Source of the DNA: a virus
Length of the DNA: 44,842 nucleotides
Virus record (IMG/VR): IMGVR_UViG_3300009087_000004
Span: 1 to 44,842 of that record
Reading direction: 5' to 3' (one strand)
Part shown: piece after piece, positions 6,795 through 12,949 of the stretch
Numbering within the stretch: position 1 is the first letter of the stretch
Layout: every line of letters begins with the position of its first letter
Notes under the pieces: model-generated
What the model was told of the DNA's origin: nothing
Database searches by the model: none
The model's input: the letters and a program-made list of their open reading frames with translations, nothing else
Program-made: the position numbers and the translations under genes

Positions 6795-7024
6795 ACTTCA
6801 TCCCCCCTATACTTGGCATACAAGGCCACTGACTTAGTGGGATTTTCAGGATCAAGGCCATAAAGGTCGGCTCTTAGTTCTCTTAATTCGAGATCAATCT
6901 CTTTCCAGCGTTCCCATTGCTCTTTGTCGCTGGGATATAATTGTTCATATTCCCAGTTCATAAATCGCAAGAGAGCTTCATAGTGTTCAAATTGTTCTTT
7001 GATATTATCGAGTTTAGTTTCCAT
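6791..7024 (-). CDS. Hypothetical acidic protein, 77 aa
   Basis: The start at 7024 (METKLDNIKEQ) is chosen because GGAGG lies 10 bases upstream; a longer reading to 7111 would overlap the HTH gene by about 80 bases. The protein is highly acidic and tryptophan/tyrosine-rich, with helical heptads through residues 1-55. The last 20 residues contain LDPENPTKSVALYAKYRG. I recognise no family. It lies directly downstream of the HTH regulator. Confidence 0.55.
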   Translation of the reverse strand: METKLDNIKEQFEHYEALLRFMNWEYEQLYPSDKEQWERWKEIDLELRELRADLYGLDPENPTKSVALYAKYRGDEV

Positions 7025-7029
7025 GTAAT

Positions 7030-7371
7030 TTATATCCTCCTGTTCGCATATCGCCTGATTTGGTCTATTTCCGGCAATATTTCTTCTGTGACATACTCTG
7101 GTCCTGCCCATGATACAAGGTCGTGGATATATGCTTGTATTTGGGCAGCAAGATAGGTATTCCCTTGCTGTTCAGTATAGGGTTTTTTGTATCGTCTTGC
7201 CCTCTCGCTCAGCAGGTCCAGTACATGGTCAGGGACTTTGAGACGGCCTGATCGGTATGCAAATATAGTTGATTCAGTAAGACCGGTCAACTTGGCAAGC
7301 TCTTTATTGCGTACCCTGGACCTTGATTGCAGGTTACGGAGTGATCTGGACCGGTCAATTTCTTTCAACAT
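7030..7371 (-). CDS. Helix-turn-helix DNA-binding protein, 113 aa
   Basis: Residues about 20-60 fit a Cro/CI-type helix-turn-helix: KELAKLTGLTESTIFAYRSG, with the turn at LTG and a recognition helix at STIFAYRSGRLKVP. The N-terminal 18 residues are basic. The C-terminal part (70-113) is helical and may dimerise. It is the only clear classical transcription regulator in the window, so it is the first candidate to bind the palindromes at 9984, 13606, 14021 and 25425. That link is inference. It has its own leader repeat and a strong GGAGGA site. Confidence 0.65.
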   Translation of the reverse strand: MLKEIDRSRSLRNLQSRSRVRNKELAKLTGLTESTIFAYRSGRLKVPDHVLDLLSERARRYKKPYTEQQGNTYLAAQIQAYIHDLVSWAGPEYVTEEILPEIDQIRRYANRRI

Positions 7372-7378
7372 AGTTTTC

Positions 7379-7421
7379 CTCCTACGAGCCTTTTAATGCC
7401 ATGCTCAGGGCGTTGGATTAG
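7379..7421 (-). repeat. Leader repeat family A, copy 1
   Basis: About 41 bases ahead of the HTH gene match 8221-8261 with three differences. The element covers the end of the upstream gene, a CGCCCTGAG core, and the GGAGG site. It lies in the only gap between these genes. Confidence 0.7.
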
Positions 7422-8213
7422 TTAGATTATGCCTTTCCACAATATGTCTGCTTTTGGGCCTCCGTGTAATCTCCATGTTTTGCCATCAAAGGAAGGGACC
7501 AATCCCTGTTTCCACAAGTCAACTGCTGGCTGGTAAGGGTATTCTCCTTTCTTGTGGTTGATATATTTCCACTTTTTTATGTTTGAGAACAGAGAGCCAG
7601 TATAAGCCCACACAGCATCCCTCACAAACACAGAATACCCTACAGAAGCTCTCACAACAGCATCCCTCGCAGAATTCCACACAGGATTCTCTACAGAATC
7701 CCTCACAAACACAGGATTCCACACAGAATCCATCACATATTCCCCCACAGAATCCCCTACTACAGAATCCATCACAGAATTCCCTACAGAATCCATCACA
7801 TATTCCCCCACAGAATCCCTTACCGCGACCCATTTTTTCAATAACTGAATGTGGGCGGTGTTTATCGTAGGTGGGGTTATTTTAAAGGGGTGAATCGGGT
7901 TAATAGCTTCTGAATATCGCCAACCAAAAAGATTATCAAGGTCAGTTATCTCTTCGATAACTTTTAGTGCCTGGTATCGAGTTTTATGGCTATCCCTGGC
8001 AATGGGCTGGATTCCCTTAACCCTAAAAGCAGCACAAGGAATCTTTGCCCCCACAAAGCAATCATTTGGATTTTTGCTTGCGTGGAGTCCTTTTCCACAT
8101 ACTTCAGGTGGGGGATCATAATCAGTTACACGGATTATTGATCCTATCGCCTCACGATAGTTTATGGTGCCAGAATAGAAGTCGAATCCGTCTGGTCTTG
8201 TTAGTTTGTACAT
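7422..8213 (-). CDS. Phage protein with a tetrapeptide (xSVx) repeat domain, 263 aa
   Basis: The N-terminal 110 residues contain MYKLTRPDGFDFYSG and a VCGKGLHAS stretch, seen in phage and bacterial proteins of unknown function (DUF7666-like, by memory). Residues about 130-210 are a low-complexity run of four-residue units such as DSVG, EYVM, NSVM and DSVW, broken by short insertions. The C-terminal 50 residues (KKWKYINHKKGEYPYQ and FDGKTWRLHGG) are compact. The repeat region could form a beta-solenoid, as pentapeptide repeats do, but that is inference. The DNA of the repeat (about 7590-7820) is a degenerate short tandem array likely to change by slippage. Confidence 0.6.
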   Translation of the reverse strand: MYKLTRPDGFDFYSGTINYREAIGSIIRVTDYDPPPEVCGKGLHASKNPNDCFVGAKIPCAAFRVKGIQPIARDSHKTRYQALKVIEEITDLDNLFGWRYSEAINPIHPFKITPPTINTAHIQLLKKWVAVRDSVGEYVMDSVGNSVMDSVVGDSVGEYVMDSVWNPVFVRDSVENPVWNSARDAVVRASVGYSVFVRDAVWAYTGSLFSNIKKWKYINHKKGEYPYQPAVDLWKQGLVPSFDGKTWRLHGGPKADILWKGII

Positions 8214-8218
8214 GGTTC

Positions 8219-8262
8219 ATCCTCCGAGCCTTTTATTGCCATACTCAGGGCGTTGGATTAGA
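8219..8262 (-). repeat. Leader repeat family A, copy 2
   Basis: This is the second copy of the leader at 7379-7421, 840 bases away. It includes the stop codon of the upstream gene (8258-8260) and the ribosome site of the repeat protein. Confidence 0.7.
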
Positions 8263-8491
8263 TTAACGGTTGTATGTCTTCCCGTAGATTCTTAAAATTG
8301 GTATTCTGCCAGTCCTTGTCCTGATCATGGTAAAACTGGACAAAGGCATCCAGAGCTTTCTGATAAGTCTGATAAATCTTATTTAAATCTTCTGGAATTG
8401 TGCCAACAAAAGAATATGTGCCTGCCGGATTGTGCAGGATATGAGTTCCGAAAGTTCCGAGCTTGAGTAATGGTTTTGGATTGTGAGCCAT
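8258..8491 (-). CDS. Hypothetical protein, 77 aa
   Basis: Starts at ATG 8491 with a GGAG site 9 bases upstream. The first 30 residues contain two glycine/threonine-rich strands (LGTFGTHILHNPAGTYSFVGTIP), and the remainder is an amphipathic helix rich in Q, D and K. The character is that of a small soluble protein. I recognise no family. A perfect 9-bp hairpin lies in its upstream gap. Confidence 0.55.
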   Translation of the reverse strand: MAHNPKPLLKLGTFGTHILHNPAGTYSFVGTIPEDLNKIYQTYQKALDAFVQFYHDQDKDWQNTNFKNLREDIQPLI

Positions 8492-8537
8492 TGTCTTTTT
8501 CTCCTTTTATTTTAGTGTGTATTGTCTATCTCCGTAC

Positions 8538-8562
8538 CAAAGCAGGCTCATGTCCTGCTTTG
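8538..8562 (-). promoter_or_regulatory. Perfect 9-bp hairpin between two leftward genes
   Basis: CAAAGCAGG (8538-8546) pairs perfectly with CCTGCTTTG (8554-8562) around a 7-base loop. It follows the stop at 8576 and precedes the gene starting at 8491. There is no strong T run on the minus strand, so an RNA-stability or processing element is as likely as a terminator. Confidence 0.5.
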
Positions 8563-8575
8563 AGACTGAGACAGA

Positions 8576-8821
8576 TTAAATATATCCAAGAGCAGATAGC
8601 CAGGATGGGAATCCATGCTCACAAGTTCCATCCGGTTCTACCCAGCAGCCGTCGATGGCCTCACATCCGCAATCATTAGACCATCTTTCCAGTGTGGACA
8701 TAGATGGTTTTTTTACCTTAACCGCATCGGGGATGCTTTGCAGGCATCTCTCTATAGTGATGCCTTCTTTCAACGTGATTACCCTGCCATGTTTCTGAGA
8801 ATACACTGTTATTTTAGCCAT
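8576..8821 (-). CDS. Hypothetical protein, 81 aa, cysteine-containing
   Basis: The N-terminus is a short beta-rich stretch (KITVYSQKHGRVITL) followed by KPSMSTLERWSNDCGCEAIDGCWVEPDG. Four cysteines fall within about 20 residues near the C-terminus, consistent with a small metal site. The C-terminal part (HGFPSWLSALGYI) resembles small conserved phage proteins that I cannot name. It is preceded by a family-B hairpin leader that fills the whole gap to the upstream gene. Confidence 0.6.
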   Translation of the reverse strand: MAKITVYSQKHGRVITLKEGITIERCLQSIPDAVKVKKPSMSTLERWSNDCGCEAIDGCWVEPDGTCEHGFPSWLSALGYI

Positions 8822-8851
8822 GATTTCCCCCTTGCCCCGGTTGCTCAGGGC
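8819..8851 (-). repeat. Leader repeat family B, copy 1 (hairpin)
   Basis: The hairpin (8851-8834, minus strand) has a 6-bp stem with one G-U pair and an A-GCAA-C loop. It touches the stop codon of the upstream gene and is followed at once by the ribosome site. Confidence 0.6.
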
Positions 8852-9097
8852 TTAATTTTCTTCAATATCTACGTCTGCTTCTGTTACTTCCTCTATGCCT
8901 TGAAGAACCTGAATTTCGTAGAGATATTCAGCAATGGCATCATCTTGAGATGCCGCCACAATTTTCGATTGATATCCGCTTCGGATACACCCGGAACGAT
9001 CTTTCAGGTTGAGGGTGTATTCTTTTCCTGGCATGTTTTCCTCATCAGCATTTTTATTGATCGAAAATAGCTCGTCTAAATAATTCTCTTTTTTCAT
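8852..9097 (-). CDS. Hypothetical acidic protein, 81 aa
   Basis: A strong GGAGGAG site precedes the ATG. The first 30 residues are charged, followed by a strand-rich segment (EYTLNLKDRSGCIRSGYQS) and an acidic helix with a final EVTEADVDIEEN tail. I recognise no family. The high acidity would suit a DNA-mimic or a protein inhibitor, but nothing specific supports this. It is second in the leftward operon and has a family-B leader with a GCAA loop. Confidence 0.55.
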   Translation of the reverse strand: MKKENYLDELFSINKNADEENMPGKEYTLNLKDRSGCIRSGYQSKIVAASQDDAIAEYLYEIQVLQGIEEVTEADVDIEEN

Positions 9098-9130
9098 GAT
9101 TCTCCTCCCTTGCCCTGATTGCTCAGGGCT
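9095..9130 (-). repeat. Leader repeat family B, copy 2 (GCAA hairpin)
   Basis: On the minus strand a perfect 7-bp stem, GCCCTGA/TCAGGGC, closes a GCAA tetraloop (9129-9112), with GGAGGAG three bases downstream and then the ATG. Confidence 0.75.
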
Positions 9131-9135
9131 TGTGA

Positions 9136-9423
9136 TTAAAATTCATCATCCCATGTTACCTTAATCATTCCAAAGCCTTGCCCAATTCCAAAGGCTTTAA
9201 TTGCAGTCTCAACATGCGATAATGTTGACCATGCTATTCTTTTAGATCCATTCTTGCATAGTGTTAATGTTGCAGAAATAATGCCAGTATCAACCATTTT
9301 ATTAGGCATATATCCATATTTTAGACCCGTAGTTTCTTTAATAACAAATAACATCCATTGCATTTGAGAGCCTGTTATAACTCCTGATACTTTTATATGT
9401 GGGTTTGGATGTATTCTATTCAT
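9136..9423 (-). CDS. Hypothetical protein, 95 aa, first gene of the leftward operon
   Basis: Starts at ATG 9423 behind a family-B leader. The protein is mixed alpha/beta: a first strand pair (HIKVSGVITGSQM), a hydrophobic helix (WMLFVIKETTG), and a C-terminal IKAFGIGQGFGMIKVTWDDEF. There are no catalytic or metal motifs that I recognise. As the gene nearest the strong leftward promoter, it should be the most highly transcribed of this block. Confidence 0.6.
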   Translation of the reverse strand: MNRIHPNPHIKVSGVITGSQMQWMLFVIKETTGLKYGYMPNKMVDTGIISATLTLCKNGSKRIAWSTLSHVETAIKAFGIGQGFGMIKVTWDDEF

Positions 9424-9456
9424 GATTCTCCTCCCTTGCCCTGATTTCTCAGGGCA
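9421..9456 (-). repeat. Leader repeat family B, copy 3 (GAAA hairpin)
   Basis: The same 7-bp stem as copy 2 closes a GAAA tetraloop (9455-9438). The only loop change relative to copy 2 (GCAA to GAAA) keeps the GNRA rule. The ribosome site is GGAGGAG. Confidence 0.75.
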
Positions 9457-9732
9457 GTTGATTAATTGTTAAAACCAGAGCTTATCTATTAAACTCTCGT
9501 GCTAATAATTAATCTTTCCAGTCTTTCAGCTCATCCCTTGTTTCCCCTGATATTCTTTGTCAGTCACAGAGGCGATTGCGTGATTGGTCCGGCCTTGCCC
9601 GGCTCATTGTGTTTTGTTAATTACCTTATACCAATATCTATTTACTTTGTCAACATTTATTTCAATATATTATCAAAATAATTTAAAAAAAGTTATAAGT
9701 GGTTGTAATGATATGGTATAAATCTTTAGATC
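9457..9732. other. Divergent intergenic region
   Basis: This region holds the leftward promoter (9625-9653) and the long 5' leader of the leftward operon (about 9618 down to 9424). The right part (9655-9735) is very AT-rich. I see no convincing gene. A short minus-strand reading frame from about 9605 is broken by an internal TGA. Confidence 0.5.
9625..9653 (-). promoter_or_regulatory. Strong leftward sigma70-type promoter
   Basis: On the minus strand TTGACA (9653-9648) is followed after exactly 17 bases by TATAAG (9630-9625). This is the best promoter for the leftward accessory operon. Transcription would start near 9618, leaving a leader of about 195 bases before the first gene. Confidence 0.75.
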
Positions 9733-9796
9733 AAAAAGTACTTGACATTTGGCTCTTGTGGTATAAACTTATGACTATACAAGGGGTTGTGGTATG
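9733..9796 (+). promoter_or_regulatory. Rightward promoter-leader element, copy 1
   Basis: AAAAAGTACTTGACA (9733-9747) is shared exactly with 13973-13987. TATAAA follows after 14 bases (9762-9767), shorter than usual. Downstream, TGACTATACAAG, five variable bases, then TTGTGGTATG are also shared with the second copy at 14031-14055. The element drives the small secreted protein and probably the terminase small subunit. Confidence 0.6.
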
Positions 9797-10009
9797 AATA
9801 AAATATTGATGATTGCAATAGTCCTGATAACAGGGATACCAAACGTTGGATACACTGCTAATGATAAGGGAATTAAAGCCTATATTGCAGACGTGGAAAC
9901 CAGACAAGTACAGTCAGACCAGACCAGGGCCTTAAAGGATATTGCACGGTCTCAAAGAGACCAGAATAATAGGGACAGACAGCGTCAATATTTTGACATA
10001 AGTGAATAA
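9794..10009 (+). CDS. Small exported protein, 71 aa
   Basis: The first 22 residues form a clean Sec signal peptide: a short basic start, a hydrophobic core (ILMIAIVLITGI) and a small-residue region ending near YTA. The mature part, about 49 residues, is a charged helix with repeated R-Q-x-D motifs, likely a coiled coil. The AAGGGG site precedes the ATG. It would be exported to the periplasm. It overlaps a GTCAA-N4-TTGAC palindrome at its 3' end. I recognise no family; a spanin-like or exclusion role is only speculation. Confidence 0.65.
   Translation: MNKILMIAIVLITGIPNVGYTANDKGIKAYIADVETRQVQSDQTRALKDIARSQRDQNNRDRQRQYFDISE
9984..9997. promoter_or_regulatory. Palindrome GTCAA-TATT-TTGAC, copy 1
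   Basis: Arms GTCAA and TTGAC surround TATT. The site lies about 70 bases before the terminase small-subunit start. It is the same as the copy at 13606 and related to those at 14021 and 25425. Confidence 0.55.
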
Positions 10010-10066
10010 TGTTAATGATGTCAATGAGATATATAATGTATTACATTGTCTTACTTGCAAATAAAA

Positions 10067-10480
10067 ATGAGCGATGAAAGAATAAATGTTTTGCATGAGA
10101 AAGATATTGCAAAAGCATTATTAGAAGCAAAAGGAAATTTTTCTTCAGTAGCAAAAGCACTCCAATGTAGTCGTCAAAATATCCAGTATCGTGTAAATCA
10201 ATCTGAATATCTGCAAGAAATAGTACAAGAAGCAAAAGAATCACGCATTGATGTAGCTGAGGATTCCCTGCATGAACTCGTCAAAGATAAGAACCTCGGC
10301 GCAGTCTGCTTCACCTTGAAATGCTTAGCTAAGGACCGGGGATACATCGAACAACCTGCCGAAAAGCCAGCTCAACTCAATCTCCAAGTTAACATCGAGC
10401 GATTAGGCGAAGCTTTACGCAATGAGATTGAGCATAGAGCGCACTCAATCCAGATGATCGAATCAGATCCCATAGATTAA
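10067..10480 (+). CDS. Terminase small-subunit-like protein
   Basis: The N-terminal 45 residues contain a helix-turn-helix (IAKALLEAKGNFSSVAKALQ then CSRQNIQYRVNQS), the form that recognises packaging sites in small terminases. A central helical segment with LHELVKDKNLGAVCFTLKCLAKDRGY is typical of TerS-like proteins, which form rings on DNA. The C-terminus is acidic. ATG 10067 is preferred; an in-frame TTG at 10046 would add seven residues. There is no strong ribosome site for either. The large subunit lies 3.7 kb away, unusually far. Confidence 0.65.
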   Translation: MSDERINVLHEKDIAKALLEAKGNFSSVAKALQCSRQNIQYRVNQSEYLQEIVQEAKESRIDVAEDSLHELVKDKNLGAVCFTLKCLAKDRGYIEQPAEKPAQLNLQVNIERLGEALRNEIEHRAHSIQMIESDPID

Positions 10481-10831
10481 CCTGCCTTCTCTCATCTCTA
10501 TATATAATAGATAAGACATACCCACTCATACCCACTTCTTAGTAACACGATACTACACATCCATTAGATTCTAGGCCATACCAGGTCTGTTATAATACCT
10601 TGGATTCCATAAGTGCCTGTTATGATTAGATGACCTGTGTCGTGTAAGTACCATTATGTCCGGTGTCTATTGTGTAAAGTAGGAGAAAAGAGGAGTAGAT
10701 TTTCAGAAAAGCATTCTTTTTTGCCCGTAGGGAAGGCCAGGGGTAGACCCGGAAAAGGTGGTCGGTTACGCTGGAAAATTGTTTTACTTACCCTTAAAAT
10801 GTTCTACCTGAAAAATGTTCTACAAAATATT
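10481..10831. other. Gene-poor region with short direct repeats
   Basis: No gene is supported on either strand. The region holds TATATAATAG near 10500, a tandem CATACCCACT pair at about 10519-10540, and two copies of AAAATGTTCTAC near 10797-10825. It separates the small-terminase gene from the antisense HNH gene. A packaging or regulatory role is possible but unproven. Confidence 0.4.
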
Positions 10832-11323
10832 TTACATTTTATTTCCTTCCCATATTGGAGTCACATCGAATCCTCTGTGGTATCTTATATGGTCTCCCTG
10901 GTTTTCGAATATTTTAAGGTTCCACAGTTCGTTGTTTTTATTATCACCGTCTTCGTGGTGTACTATGTGATGATCTTTCAGGTTGAAGTATTTAGACACT
11001 GTTTTTCTTGCTATTCTCATACCGTGTCTCCAGGGTTCGTAGTTTGATTTTCTTTTTTCGAGCCAGTTGTAGTAGCAGTCAACTGAGCAGAAGCAATGGA
11101 GTCTTTTTCTGACCTGACAGCGTGGTTTCTGGAAGGTAGTACCGCAGAAGTCACAGGTTACTTTTACACCGCCGTTTTTGGAGGTATTTATTCCGGCTTG
11201 TTTCAGTATTTGCCATATTCTCTGTCTGGTTACATTGTATTGTTTTGCTATCTGAGTCATTGGAGTAAATTCTCTGTAGGACTGAATAATGTGGTCTATG
11301 TCTGAGACTGTGCGTTGTGCCAT
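10832..11323 (-). CDS. HNH homing-type endonuclease with N-terminal HTH, 163 aa
   Basis: Residues about 8-45 form a helix-turn-helix (MTQIAKQYNVTRQRIWQILKQAG). Next comes a zinc-finger-like CDFC ... CSVDC segment (residues 58-81). The C-terminal 60 residues show the HNH_3 pattern HHIVHHEDGDNKNNELWNL ... HIRYH. This order of binding domain, zinc finger and nuclease is typical of free-standing phage homing endonucleases. It is antisense to its neighbours and has its own promoter, and it lies in the terminase gap, a usual site for such elements. Confidence 0.85.
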   Translation of the reverse strand: MAQRTVSDIDHIIQSYREFTPMTQIAKQYNVTRQRIWQILKQAGINTSKNGGVKVTCDFCGTTFQKPRCQVRKRLHCFCSVDCYYNWLEKRKSNYEPWRHGMRIARKTVSKYFNLKDHHIVHHEDGDNKNNELWNLKIFENQGDHIRYHRGFDVTPIWEGNKM

Positions 11324-11345
11324 AATTATTTTCTCCTTTCTTTAC

Positions 11346-11374
11346 ATAATAGACAAGTATAAACATTATGTCAA
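11346..11374 (-). promoter_or_regulatory. Promoter of the antisense HNH gene
   Basis: On the minus strand TTGACA (11374-11369), 17 bases, then TATTAT (11351-11346). A leader of about 16 bases carries AAAGGAG before the ATG at 11323. Confidence 0.75.
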
Positions 11375-11420
11375 GTATTTTTCTGTTTCTAAAATTTTGC
11401 AGAATTTTTTTCAGAGAGTA

Positions 11421-11450
11421 TTGACAAAGTAATTGATTTGGTAGTATATA
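11421..11450 (+). promoter_or_regulatory. Promoter of the second HNH-like gene, possibly leaderless
   Basis: TTGACA (11421-11426), 18 bases, then TATATA (11445-11450). The expected start of transcription, about seven bases on, is at or next to the ATG at 11457, and no ribosome site precedes that ATG. Confidence 0.6.
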
Positions 11451-11456
11451 TAGAGT

Positions 11457-11738
11457 ATGAAAAAATTATTAAGGAAGGACATGTTAGAATTTCTATCCAA
11501 CACTGAGCCTGGTAAGTGCTGGATGTGGAAAGGTGAAGTTGGTAAGGATGGCAGAGGGATCTTTGACTGCATCTATCCAGGAGGACATCAGAGATTTCCA
11601 GCTCAGAGATCGGCTATGATTGTGTTCGGTCCTGAACCGGTCTATAAACATGAAGATGTCATTGAGACATGTGGAAATAAATTATGTTGTAATCCCAGAC
11701 ACTTACGAAAGGTTAGAACATCTAAGTGCTTGATATAA
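11457..11738 (+). CDS. Small HNH-type protein, 93 aa
   Basis: The protein has the WxWKGEVGKDGRG opening and the C-terminal ETCGNKLCCNPRHL motif, which together mark small HNH nucleases of phages (the usual form is GCxNPxHL). An arginine-rich middle (RFPAQRSAMI) completes the fold. It is shorter than many relatives. It is divergent from the HNH gene at 10832-11323, and each has its own promoter, so the two lie side by side as independent mobile genes. No Shine-Dalgarno sequence is seen. Confidence 0.7.
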   Translation: MKKLLRKDMLEFLSNTEPGKCWMWKGEVGKDGRGIFDCIYPGGHQRFPAQRSAMIVFGPEPVYKHEDVIETCGNKLCCNPRHLRKVRTSKCLI

Positions 11739-11861
11739 TTATCAGATTTTGCTGAGAGTGAGTTTTTGACTTTTAAGAGGATACACATAAAAGTGGCGGA
11801 CGCCTTAACAGAGTTAAGTACCATGGAAATCTGAAACTGTCAAGAGAAAAGTGAAGATATT

Positions 11862-12176
11862 ATGAATTATTTTTCAGGTAGGGTAAAAGATAAAATGGTT
11901 AATTGTGGTATGGCAGTAAGGATTAGGGCATATTTTAACAAGCTAAGGCGGGTAGTCTGGCATTCTCGATGTTGGCAGAAAAAACTGTTGCTTTCTGCTG
12001 ATGGTATAATGCTCTACACCGTACGTGATCGTTATGGGGATGAGAAACAGGTTTATATCCCAAGCAGGGATGAGTGGGTTCCTATTAGTAAGGTAAAATT
12101 CTCTAACCTTGAATGTTTTGAAGACTATCACAGGGAAAAGTTTAATACTGCTGTTCCAAAGACGGGAGGGGTCTAA
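11862..12176 (+). CDS. Hypothetical basic protein, 104 aa
   Basis: The N-terminal 45 residues are rich in R and K with hydrophobic spacing (VRIRAYFNKLRRVVWHSRCWQ), and the C-terminal part is a compact alpha/beta segment with LYTVRDRYGDE and WVPISKVKFSNLE. I recognise no family. It overlaps the next gene by one base at the GGAGGGG junction. It opens the string of small coupled genes that ends at 13588. Confidence 0.5.
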   Translation: MNYFSGRVKDKMVNCGMAVRIRAYFNKLRRVVWHSRCWQKKLLLSADGIMLYTVRDRYGDEKQVYIPSRDEWVPISKVKFSNLECFEDYHREKFNTAVPKTGGV

Positions 12177-12183
12177 TGAGTAA
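12165..12183 (+). repeat. 19-nt gene-junction repeat, left copy
   Basis: GGAGGGGTCTAATGAGTAA holds the ribosome site and the start codon (12176) of the next gene. It recurs exactly at 12379-12397, 214 bases on. Confidence 0.8.
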
Positions 12184-12397
12184 GGACGAGTTTATAAAAC
12201 AATACTGTGAAAATTCTGGGGTAGAGTGGAATTGGTTGCAGCAATATCAGGTAGCTCTGCCCTGTATGTGTGGTAGTAGTAAATGTAAAGGATGGGCAAT
12301 GGTTCCGAATGATATCGATTCAATCAAAAAGCACATGGAACTTTATGCCCCTAAAGATAGTGTTAAAAAAGAAATTGAGGAGGGGTCTAATGAGTAA
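12176..12397 (+). CDS. Hypothetical protein, 73 aa
   Basis: The product begins MSKDEFIKQYCENSG, with aromatic residues in EWNWLQQYQ and a cysteine cluster CMCGSSKCKGW near residue 30 that could bind metal. The C-terminal half is an amphipathic acidic helix. The CGSxxCxGW motif is seen in small phage proteins whose job I do not know. The gene is bounded by the 19-nt repeats, so it may be a replaceable cassette. Confidence 0.55.
   Translation: MSKDEFIKQYCENSGVEWNWLQQYQVALPCMCGSSKCKGWAMVPNDIDSIKKHMELYAPKDSVKKEIEEGSNE
12379..12397 (+). repeat. 19-nt gene-junction repeat, right copy
   Basis: Identical to 12165-12183. It holds the stop of the upstream gene (12395-12397) and the start of the next (12390). 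Confidence 0.8.
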
Positions 12398-12602
12398 TTT
12401 ACTGTGTGTGGATTCTGGTAATATTGTTAATCATCACGTTGTTTTTATACATCCTGATGGCAGAGAAGCTATAATTGATTTTGGTAAGGATGGCAAAGTC
12501 TCTTACAGTGGGGAGCTTCCGGTTGACGAATCAGCAAAGTTATTCTTTGAGGCATTCGGTAATTTGATCGCTGGGATGTTAAGAGAAAAACATGAAGATT
12601 AA
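12390..12602 (+). CDS. Hypothetical protein, 70 aa
   Basis: ATG 12390 is chosen because GGAGGGG lies before it; a longer reading upstream would overlap the previous gene almost completely. The protein is mainly beta (HHVVFIHPDGREAIIDFGKDGK) with a C-terminal helix (AKLFFEAFGNLIAGMLREK). I recognise no family. It overlaps the upstream stop by eight bases and the downstream start by eleven. Confidence 0.5.
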   Translation: MSNLLCVDSGNIVNHHVVFIHPDGREAIIDFGKDGKVSYSGELPVDESAKLFFEAFGNLIAGMLREKHED

Positions 12603-12603
12603 A
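12589..12603 (+). repeat. 15-nt gene-junction repeat, left copy
   Basis: AACATGAAGATTAAA encodes the end of one gene (HED, stop) and, in another frame, the start of the next (MKIK). It recurs at 12935-12949. Confidence 0.75.
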
Positions 12604-12948
12604 GATTGGATAAAGCCACAAGAACAAATGTGCCAATTAGGAAGGCATTTATGGAGTGTCCCCAGGTTATTCGAGTTAGCAAGGGATTTGCCTGTTATGG
12701 ACATTCCTTTGGATCATCTTGATTTGTACTATGTTTATAAGGATGTAACTTTGCGTGATATGGTAATGCACATACAGGCTGTTAATTCCGCTGATTTAGA
12801 AAAGCCTATAATTCTTGATGAAGATGGTGAATTAATGGATGGTAGGCATAGACTGATAAAAGCAATACTGACAGGGGAAAAGACTATTAAGGCTGTACGA
12901 TTTGACGAGAATCCTCCACCATGTAGGGTACAAGAACATGAAGATTAA
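12592..12948 (+). CDS. ParB/Srx-like domain protein, 118 aa
   Basis: Residues about 35-110 fit a minimal ParB/sulfiredoxin-like fold: PVMDIPLDHLDL, then KPIILDEDGELMDGRHRLIKAI and a final strand. The DGRHR motif corresponds to the nucleotide-binding GxxR box of ParB N-terminal domains. No helix-turn-helix follows, so it is not a full partition protein; such small proteins in phages may act on nucleotides or DNA. It starts and ends within the duplicated 15-nt junction and is bounded by it on both sides. Confidence 0.6.
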   Translation: MKIKDWIKPQEQMCQLGRHLWSVPRLFELARDLPVMDIPLDHLDLYYVYKDVTLRDMVMHIQAVNSADLEKPIILDEDGELMDGRHRLIKAILTGEKTIKAVRFDENPPPCRVQEHED

Positions 12949-12949
12949 A
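12935..12949 (+). repeat. 15-nt gene-junction repeat, right copy
   Basis: Identical to 12589-12603, 346 bases upstream. It again serves as a stop for one gene and the start of the next in different frames. Confidence 0.75.

Noticed and set aside
7583-7870. Rightward protein rich in Q, N and S
   Set aside because: It is the antisense reading of the xSVx repeat gene; composition reflects the repeat DNA.
9490-9610. Small leftward gene in the leader of the accessory operon
   Set aside because: The frame from an ATG near 9605 has a TGA after 15 codons, then continues 16 codons in frame. It may be a decayed gene, but the evidence is too thin.
10637-11047. Rightward 136-residue gene
   Set aside because: It overlaps the antisense HNH gene, whose motifs are clear. 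The rightward frame shows no motif and no ribosome site.
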